Positions 7,023 through 12,377 of a DNA stretch of 12,377 nt are shown here, in pieces. Origin of the DNA: CAYVTD01 sp964454445 (GTDB lineage Bacteria > Bacteroidota > Ignavibacteria > Kapaibacteriales > UBA2268); NCBI GenBank assembly GCA_964454445.1, contig CAYVTD010000057.1, positions 1-12,377 on the forward strand, given 5' to 3'. The position numbers and the translations under genes are program-made. Every line of letters starts with the position of its first letter. The stretch's first letter is position 1. The notes beneath the pieces are model-generated. The model worked only from the letters and a program-made list of their open reading frames with translations. It was not told the origin of the DNA and ran no database searches.

Positions 7023-9623
7023 ATGATTACATGGCAAAATATTAAAATAATATTGAGAATATTAATATTAACACTAATGTTATGTCATAATTCCTTTTCA
7101 AATGAGCAAATAACAATAGAAAGCCCGGAGTTTTATCGTCCAAAAATAGCGTTGGTCTTGAGTGGAGGCGGGGCAAGAGGCATAGCACAAATTGGCGTTC
7201 TCGAAGAATTTGAAAAAGCTGGTATAAAGATAGACTATATTGTTGGAACAAGTATTGGTAGCATTGTTGGCGGGCTATATTCCTCTGGATATAAGCCAAA
7301 TGAATTGATAAATATTGTTAAAAGGGCAGATTGGGAGAGGATTTTTGCCTTTCAAAGCGACAAAAAACGTCAAAGCATGCTTATCGATCAAAAGGAAATT
7401 ACTGACAGGAGTATTCTAACTCTTCGCTTTACTAATTTCAGATTAATAATGCCTCAAGGGATATCTTTTGGTTCTCGTTTAAATGAATTTTTAGAGGAGT
7501 TAATCTTGAATGCTCCTTATCGTTCAAACGATTTTGATAGTTTGTTTTGCAAATTTAGGGCGATAAGCACAGATATAGTCAGTGGAAATACAATTTCTTT
7601 GAAAAAAGGTGATTTAGTCGGAGCAATACGGGCAAGCTCTTCGATACCCTTAAGATATACTCCTGTAAGAGTTGATTCTATGGTCTTAGTTGATGGGGGA
7701 TTAAAGGCAAATATTCCTGTTGTTCAGGCAAAAGAGTTTTCCCCTGATATAATAATTGTGGTAAACACAGTTTCGCCTCTATTTAGTTTTGAAAATCTTG
7801 ATAACCCTATAAATATCGTTGACCAAACAATATCAGTTTTAATGAAAGAATATTATAAAAAAAATATTGAGATGGCTGATTTTGTAATAAATCCTGAAAT
7901 TAGTAATTATGAGAATACAGATTTTTCCGATATTGATTTTTTGTTGGATAGAGGTCGTCAAGCAGGGCAAAATGTGATGCCTTTAATAAAAAAAAGAGTA
8001 GATGAGTTATTTTTAACTAGCATAAAAAGAGCAATAATTGAGCAAAAACCTGATTTTGATTTTTCAGAGAATCCTGATATCGTTCCCTCTTTTTTTCAAA
8101 TAATGAAAGAAAATGACTCACTGCATTATTTAATTTATAATATTCACAATAATGAGATAAAAACAAGTTTGAAACCTGTAATAAAGACTATTACTATCAA
8201 ATCAATAAATAACATAGAATTTAAGGACTTGGAAGAGGATTTTATTGCCCGATATGTTAATAAAAGGTATAGTGATAAAACTCAAAAGGAGATTTATTCA
8301 AATATAATGAAGTATTTTAGACAAATTGGAATGGCTTGTGCAATAATCAGCAATGTAATTTTTTCTGAATCGGATTCTTTATTAATAATCGAAATTGACG
8401 AAGGAATGATTACTAAAATTATAATAGAAGGAAACAAAACTATAAATGATTATATAGTTCTACGGGAACTTGGCTTTAAAGAAGGAGAAATGGCGAGATC
8501 GGATAAAATATTAAAAGCAAGAGAAGATTTATCGAATTGCGGACTTTTTTCTAATGTATCAGTACTATCATACAGAGATGAAGCATGCAATACAATCGTA
8601 AAAATAAGTGTAGATGAACTTGGTACTCAAAAATTAAATGTAGGAGTAAGGATAGATAATGAAAGAAATCTTCAAGCAAGCATAGATGTTATTCAAGAAA
8701 ATGTTTTTGACCTTGGTGGCCGTATGGATGTAAGATTTGCTGGTGGAATAAGAAATCAAAGATACGATTTGAAATTGGAAATGCCTCGAATATGGAAATC
8801 AATGTTAGCTTTTAGTGTCAATCCATATTATTATATTCGTAGTATTTATGATTATATTGAGAAAAAGGGATTATCTAATAATAGATTTGAAAGAAAGATA
8901 GAGGAAGGACAGGTAGTTAATGGTTATGGAGTAGTTGCTTCGCTGGGAGAAAAGATATCAAAAGCCGGAATAATTGAGACTATTGTAAGATTCGAAAATC
9001 AGAGGAGTTTTGCAGAAGGAATGGAAGAAGAGATAGAATATCGTCCTGTCTCAGCAATAAAATTCCATGCTCTATTTGATACTGAAGATGATGCATATTT
9101 CCCAAAAGAGGGTAACGTAATAAATTTATTTCTCGAAATACCACTTTTCACTTTGCCCAAAGGTAATAATTTTTCAAAGATATTTACTTCATTTCAACAT
9201 AGTTTAAGTATTAGAGATCACACAATAACAGGTTCAGTTCAATTTGGTTTTGCAGATGCAGCATTGCCTCTGCCTGAGTTTTTTTATTTAGGTGGGGAGA
9301 AAAGTTTTTTCGGGATGAGAGAGGAAGAAGAGCGAGGAAGGCAAATAGCACGAGCTTCGGTGCGTTATAGGTATAAGTCGCCGATAGAAGTATTGTTTGG
9401 TACTTATCTTTTTTTTCGTTACGATTTGGGAGCAGTGTGGGGCAAGCCGGAAATGATAAAATTTGAGGCGTTGAAGCATGGTATAGGAGTCGGAGTTAGT
9501 TTGGATACTCCAATAGGTCCAGCAACACTATCTTTAGGTAAAGCATTTCGTTTTCTAAAGAATCCTTATGCAATATCTACCGGACCTCTGCAAGCATATT
9601 TTAGCATTGGTATAAATATGTAA
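7023..9623 (+). CDS. Patatin-like phospholipase fused to POTRA domains and Omp85-type barrel
   Basis: An 866-residue outer-membrane protein. Residues 1-26 are a signal peptide (hydrophobic core, SFS end). The patatin domain follows: oxyanion loop GGGARG (48-53), nucleophile S77 in GTSIGS, and the catalytic aspartate D224 in DGG, so the Ser-Asp dyad is intact. Two POTRA-like units come next: about residues 388-463 (begins IKTITIKSINN) and about 464-537 (begins ITKIIIEGNKTIND, with LFSNVSV). The remainder alternates in beta-barrel fashion, contains a degenerate form of the Omp85 RGF/RGY motif (KSFFGMR, about residue 761), and ends in IGINM. This architecture matches type Vd-like patatin autotransporters (PlpD, FplA) and their FCB relatives, with a lipase on one side of the barrel; whether it is released is unknown. 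It follows dnaB by 58 bases with no good Shine-Dalgarno. Substrate is undetermined. Confidence 0.93.
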   Translation: MITWQNIKIILRILILTLMLCHNSFSNEQITIESPEFYRPKIALVLSGGGARGIAQIGVLEEFEKAGIKIDYIVGTSIGSIVGGLYSSGYKPNELINIVKRADWERIFAFQSDKKRQSMLIDQKEITDRSILTLRFTNFRLIMPQGISFGSRLNEFLEELILNAPYRSNDFDSLFCKFRAISTDIVSGNTISLKKGDLVGAIRASSSIPLRYTPVRVDSMVLVDGGLKANIPVVQAKEFSPDIIIVVNTVSPLFSFENLDNPINIVDQTISVLMKEYYKKNIEMADFVINPEISNYENTDFSDIDFLLDRGRQAGQNVMPLIKKRVDELFLTSIKRAIIEQKPDFDFSENPDIVPSFFQIMKENDSLHYLIYNIHNNEIKTSLKPVIKTITIKSINNIEFKDLEEDFIARYVNKRYSDKTQKEIYSNIMKYFRQIGMACAIISNVIFSESDSLLIIEIDEGMITKIIIEGNKTINDYIVLRELGFKEGEMARSDKILKAREDLSNCGLFSNVSVLSYRDEACNTIVKISVDELGTQKLNVGVRIDNERNLQASIDVIQENVFDLGGRMDVRFAGGIRNQRYDLKLEMPRIWKSMLAFSVNPYYYIRSIYDYIEKKGLSNNRFERKIEEGQVVNGYGVVASLGEKISKAGIIETIVRFENQRSFAEGMEEEIEYRPVSAIKFHALFDTEDDAYFPKEGNVINLFLEIPLFTLPKGNNFSKIFTSFQHSLSIRDHTITGSVQFGFADAALPLPEFFYLGGEKSFFGMREEEERGRQIARASVRYRYKSPIEVLFGTYLFFRYDLGAVWGKPEMIKFEALKHGIGVGVSLDTPIGPATLSLGKAFRFLKNPYAISTGPLQAYFSIGINM

Positions 9624-9711
9624 GCAAAAGGAGTTTAAATAGAATTAGCCTAAAAAAACCACATAAATATCATATATTGAAGATTTAGCTTAAAGATTAA
9701 GAAAAATAGGT

Positions 9712-9719
9712 TAATTTTG
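9712..9719 (+). promoter_or_regulatory. Candidate -7 element of a Bacteroidota-type promoter before ruvA
   Basis: TAATTTTG matches TAnnTTTG exactly and lies 47 bases before the ruvA start, a plausible distance. No TTTG is found at the expected distance upstream, so only half of the promoter is supported. The 143-base gap before ruvA otherwise shows only AT-rich sequence and no hairpin. Confidence 0.25.
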
Positions 9720-9766
9720 TTATATTAAAATCTAAAAAAGAAGAAATGAACAATTAGATAGATGTA

Positions 9767-10363
9767 ATGATAGTTCAGTTGAATGGGAAAATAGAGCATA
9801 AAACCAGCACAGAAGTCGTAATTGAATGCGGAGGCGTAGGCTATTCTGCTATGATATCTGTAAATACATCTGAAAAATTGCCTACAGTTGGGGAGAATGC
9901 AAAACTGCTTACTTTGCTTATCCCTCGCGAAGATGCAATGCTTTTATTTGGATTTGCTGATGAAGCCGAACGTAACGCTTTCCGATTGCTGACTACAGTT
10001 TCCGGCATTGGACCAAAAATTGCCTTGGGAATTTTGTCTTCGGTAACTCCGGGGGAATTAGCCAGGTTCATAATAGGTGGGAATTTGAGTTCATTAAAGA
10101 AAATGCCAGGTGTTGGTACAAAAACAGCTGAGCGATTGATTTTAGAATTAAAGGAAAAAATGGTATCGTTAAGTTCAGAAACCGGTACAAAAGACGATAT
10201 AAGTTTTTTAATCAAACAAGAAGCTCTTGCTGCACTAACAACACTAGGTTTTTCGAGGATGCAAGCAGAAAAAGCATTGAATATTGCCGTTGAAAATCAA
10301 TCTTCAAGATCTTTTTCAGCGGAAGAATTAATAAAAACTGCATTGAAATATGCAAGGCAATAG
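9767..10363 (+). CDS. ruvA: Holliday junction branch migration protein RuvA
   Basis: Binds four-way DNA junctions as a tetramer and loads the RuvB motor during recombinational repair. The 198-residue length is typical. Domain I is an OB fold beginning MIVQLNGKIEHK with GVGY at 23-26. Domain II starts after LLFGF (59-63) and holds two helix-hairpin-helix motifs: VSGIGPK (78-84) and PGVGTK (114-119), followed by AERLILELK. Domain III, the RuvB-contacting C-terminus, is recognisable in EALAALTTLGFSRMQAEKAL and the final EELIKTALKYA. The ATG at 9767 gives the canonical N-terminus, though no Shine-Dalgarno is present. ruvB and ruvC are not in the window. The HisA-like gene follows after 40 bases on the same strand, suggesting one transcript. 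Confidence 0.97.
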   Translation: MIVQLNGKIEHKTSTEVVIECGGVGYSAMISVNTSEKLPTVGENAKLLTLLIPREDAMLLFGFADEAERNAFRLLTTVSGIGPKIALGILSSVTPGELARFIIGGNLSSLKKMPGVGTKTAERLILELKEKMVSLSSETGTKDDISFLIKQEALAALTTLGFSRMQAEKALNIAVENQSSRSFSAEELIKTALKYARQ

Positions 10364-10394
10364 TCAGTAAAGAGCCAAGTGAGTAAATAAGAAA

Positions 10395-10398
10395 GAGG
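10395..10398 (+). promoter_or_regulatory. Shine-Dalgarno deciding the start of the HisA-like gene
   Basis: GAGG lies five bases before the ATG at 10404 but only two before the in-frame GTG at 10401. The spacing favours the ATG. The two candidate starts differ by one codon. Confidence 0.6.
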
Positions 10399-10403
10399 TA
10401 GTG

Positions 10404-11153
10404 ATGATTTTAGTAATACCGTCAGTATTTTTATGCAATGGGAAAGCAATACATACCATTCAGGGAGAACCTGGCACCGAGAGCTTTTATGAAAATCTGT
10501 CTGAGCATCCTGAGTTGCTTTGCGGACTTTTCAGGCGGGAAGATGCAAAAACGATAATGATAATTGATAAAGATTCTTTCGACAACTCGACAGATTACGA
10601 CAATCGTGAAACAATATTTAAAATAATAGAAAATCTGGACATTCCCATTCAATTGCTTTATAACTTTAAGAATATCGAAGAAATAGAGTATTTTTTCCAA
10701 AAAGGAGTGCAAAGAGTAGTAATTGGATCTTTTGCGTATCACAATCCAGAAGAAATAAAGCATCTTATAGGAAAATATACTTCCTCGAGAATAATTTTTT
10801 ATCTTCATACTGATACAAGTAGTTTGAAAGATATGAAAGATGTAGATATTGCCAATCCATATCATTATGCTGAATTTATTATAAATGTGGGTGGACAAAG
10901 ATTTATGTATTACGACGAAGAGTGGGAGCGACAGGGCAAGCCGGATTTTGTCTTCTTAAAAGATTTTGCACAAACAAATAGATTAAAAATTACTATAGGC
11001 TCCGGAGTTAGCACTGCCAAAACTTTGAGAGAACTCCAAAGTTTACAGAAATTTGGTATTGATTCTGCAATTATTTCAGAAGCCTTTTATAAAAACAGAT
11101 TTCCGTGTCAAAAAATCTGGCGAAAAATCGAAGCTCAATTAGAAGTAAAATAA
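10404..11153 (+). CDS. Diverged HisA/HisF-family TIM-barrel protein, catalytic residues changed
   Basis: A 249-residue cytosolic protein with a HisA-like (ProFAR isomerase) frame: IPSVFLCNGK at the N-terminus corresponds to IPAxDLxxGK, VVIGSFAYHNPEEI to the strand-4 region, FYLHTD to FSLDTR, and GSGVST (199-204) plus AIISEAFYKNRF to the two C-terminal phosphate-binding strands. Both catalytic aspartates of HisA are absent by this alignment: the D8 position is F9 and the D127 position is H135. The GG of the phosphate site is altered as well, and IVG near the end reads ISE. Normal HisA activity is therefore unlikely. It may have a different isomerase or ligand-binding role, or be a regulatory paralog; no other histidine genes are nearby. 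It starts 40 bases after ruvA, with a suitable ribosome-binding site. The intact frame argues against a pseudogene. Family assignment is probable, function unknown. Confidence 0.8.
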   Translation: MILVIPSVFLCNGKAIHTIQGEPGTESFYENLSEHPELLCGLFRREDAKTIMIIDKDSFDNSTDYDNRETIFKIIENLDIPIQLLYNFKNIEEIEYFFQKGVQRVVIGSFAYHNPEEIKHLIGKYTSSRIIFYLHTDTSSLKDMKDVDIANPYHYAEFIINVGGQRFMYYDEEWERQGKPDFVFLKDFAQTNRLKITIGSGVSTAKTLRELQSLQKFGIDSAIISEAFYKNRFPCQKIWRKIEAQLEVK

Positions 11154-11157
11154 AATT

Positions 11158-11175
11158 TTTCCTTCTTGAAGGAAA
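11158..11175. terminator. Short hairpin after the HisA-like gene, possible terminator
   Basis: TTTCCTTC (11158-11165) and GAAGGAAA (11168-11175) form a perfect eight-base inverted repeat with a two-base centre; in RNA the loop would open to four or more bases. It starts five bases after the stop codon. The following sequence is T-rich but lacks a uniform T run immediately after the stem, so this is a weak terminator candidate. Confidence 0.4.
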
Positions 11176-11218
11176 TTTCACAATATTTCATTTTTTCAAC
11201 AAAGGAAAAATTAGTAAT

Positions 11219-11248
11219 TTGATGTTTTGTATTTGTTAAAAGTATAAT
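11219..11248 (+). promoter_or_regulatory. Candidate promoter of nuoG
   Basis: TTGATG (11219-11224) and a perfect TATAAT (11243-11248) are separated by 18 bases. Transcription would start near 11255, leaving a leader of about 36 bases before the nuoG ATG. It lies after the hairpin of the previous gene, consistent with nuoG starting a new transcript. The -35 part matches four of six consensus bases. Confidence 0.45.
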
Positions 11249-11290
11249 TTTTACAAAATTAATGTGAAATCATTACATCGGGGAAAGAAA

Positions 11291-12377
11291 ATGCCGCAGA
11301 TAATTATTGACGGAGTGAAATACAATGCCGAAGCGGGCAAAACAGTAATGGAGACTGCATTTAGCAATGGGTTGAGGATACCTCATTTTTGCTGGCATCC
11401 TGAGCTAAGCGTAGCTGGAAATTGTCGTATGTGCCTCGTAGAGATTGGTATGCCCCGACGCGCTCCCGACGGTAGTTTTGAAAAAGATAGCAAAGGAAAC
11501 AATATAATAAACTTTTTTCCAAAACTACAGATTGCTTGTGCCACTTTGGTCAGCGAAGGTATGGAAGTTCGCACCAAAAGCGCAAAGGCATTGCAAGCAC
11601 AAGAAGCGGTTATGGAGTTCTTTCTCATTAATCACCCTCTCGATTGTCCAATTTGTGATGAGGCTGGAGAATGTAAACTACAAGAATATACTTTTAACCA
11701 TTCAAAAGGTGAGAGCAGGTTTACTGAAAAGAAAGTAGCGAAGCCAAAGCGTGTGGAATGGGGACCAAATGTTATGTACGATGGAGAGCGTTGCCTTCTT
11801 TGTTCTCGTTGCATTCGCTTTGCAAAAGAAATAGCAAAACAGGACATTCTCACATTTGTCCAACGCGGAGACAGGGTTTATATTGAGTTGGCTGACGAAA
11901 GTGTTTGGGATAATCCTTATTCGATGAATGTTATTAATATTTGTCCCGTCGGAGCATTAACAAGCCGCGATTTTCGCTTTACTACACGCGTTTGGGAAAT
12001 GTCTTGGAGCGATTCCATTACTCCAGCCGATTCGACAGGGGCGAACATTAAAATTGGCGTCCGCAATAATCAGATATTGCGCATTGACCCAAGAACAAAT
12101 ATGTTTGTTAATAAGTATTGGCTTACCGACGATACCAGGCTTAACACTTATAAGTGGGTTAACGAAAATCGGCTAACAGAACCGGTAATAACTAAGGATG
12201 ACAAAAAAACAGAAGTAGAATGGCAAGAAGCATTTTCGATGGCTGCAAATGAACTAAAGAAGTTTAAACCTGAAGAAATAATGATTCTCGGTTCTGCAAA
12301 GGCAGCAACTGAATGTAATTATGTTTTGAAACGCTTTACTTCAGAGGTTTTAAAAACAAAAAATATTGATTTTCTTA
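11291..12377 (+). CDS. nuoG: NADH-quinone oxidoreductase subunit G (3' partial)
   Basis: Peripheral-arm subunit of complex I that carries electrons from the NADH-oxidising module through iron-sulfur clusters. The frame runs 362 codons from the ATG at 11291 (GGGG about seven bases upstream) to the window edge without a stop. Cluster ligands are visible: 2Fe-2S C34, C45, C48 and C83; the His-Cys3 4Fe-4S site H115, C119, C122, C128; and a second 4Fe-4S site C168, C171, C174, C218. Between C48 and C83 is an insert (about residues 55-76) like the one I recall in Thermus Nqo3. After residue 218 the molybdopterin-oxidoreductase-like domain begins (RVWEMSW), and the extra N7 cluster cysteines found in some NuoG proteins are absent. 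The preceding gene is not a nuo gene, so nuoG seems to head its own transcript; more nuo genes may follow outside the window. Confidence 0.95.
   Translation, partial: MPQIIIDGVKYNAEAGKTVMETAFSNGLRIPHFCWHPELSVAGNCRMCLVEIGMPRRAPDGSFEKDSKGNNIINFFPKLQIACATLVSEGMEVRTKSAKALQAQEAVMEFFLINHPLDCPICDEAGECKLQEYTFNHSKGESRFTEKKVAKPKRVEWGPNVMYDGERCLLCSRCIRFAKEIAKQDILTFVQRGDRVYIELADESVWDNPYSMNVINICPVGALTSRDFRFTTRVWEMSWSDSITPADSTGANIKIGVRNNQILRIDPRTNMFVNKYWLTDDTRLNTYKWVNENRLTEPVITKDDKKTEVEWQEAFSMAANELKKFKPEEIMILGSAKAATECNYVLKRFTSEVLKTKNIDFL

Noticed and set aside
9625..9650. Strong Shine-Dalgarno-like AAAGGAG just after the patatin gene
   Set aside because: No start codon with an open frame follows at a suitable distance; the next codons soon reach a stop, so no small gene is supported.
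9746..9757. Four-codon leader frame (MNN and stop) before ruvA with AAGAAG upstream
   Set aside because: Too short to distinguish from chance in AT-rich DNA; no attenuator structure accompanies it.
10431..10898. 155-residue leftward frame opposite the HisA-like gene
   Set aside because: Its composition (Ile, Phe, Tyr, Lys from AT-rich antisense codons) has no motif, and the sense gene has recognisable family structure.
10404..11153. HisA-like gene as a decayed pseudogene
   Set aside because: The frame is intact over the full family length, has a good ribosome-binding site, and the C-terminal phosphate-site region is still recognisable.

Overview
This AT-rich window carries nine protein genes and no recognisable RNA gene, insertion sequence, prophage or CRISPR array. 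The gene content suggests a Gram-negative bacterium: a patatin fused to an Omp85-type outer-membrane barrel, a secreted periplasmic protein, and a bacterial complex I subunit. The patatin-POTRA-barrel protein, the TAnnTTTG-like promoter motifs and the general style of the genes point towards the FCB group (Bacteroidota, Ignavibacteriota, Kapabacteria and relatives). That placement is inference from memory of these families, not a computed phylogeny.

Left part (1-5159). The window opens inside a polar amino acid ABC transporter permease whose frame runs off the left edge, probably the C-terminal half of a substrate-binding-protein/permease fusion. Next comes a complete aldo/keto reductase with all four catalytic residues. 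It converges, with only 5 bases between the stop codons, on a leftward set: a long-chain acyl-CoA synthetase (COG1022 type), dihydropteroate synthase folP, and a secreted protein of unknown function with a repeated charged linker.

Centre (5160-5449). A divergent, very AT-rich intergenic region separates the leftward acyl-CoA synthetase from the rightward dnaB. It contains three close matches to the DnaA box in 63 bases, two of them as a 12-base tandem repeat. This is the most interesting non-coding signal here: a possible DnaA-controlled promoter for dnaB or part of a replication origin.

Right part (5450-12377). All genes read rightward: replicative helicase dnaB; a patatin phospholipase with two POTRA-like segments and an Omp85-like barrel; ruvA for Holliday-junction processing; a diverged HisA-like TIM-barrel protein that lacks both catalytic aspartates of true HisA; and the first 362 codons of nuoG (complex I), which runs off the right edge. 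ruvA and the HisA-like gene are 40 bases apart and probably co-transcribed. nuoG appears to have its own promoter after a small hairpin.

Most of the window is housekeeping. The best candidates for new biology are the catalytically altered HisA-like protein, the DnaA-box cluster before dnaB, and the unknown secreted protein with the KKKYEWE repeat. I found no convincing multi-gene novel system.
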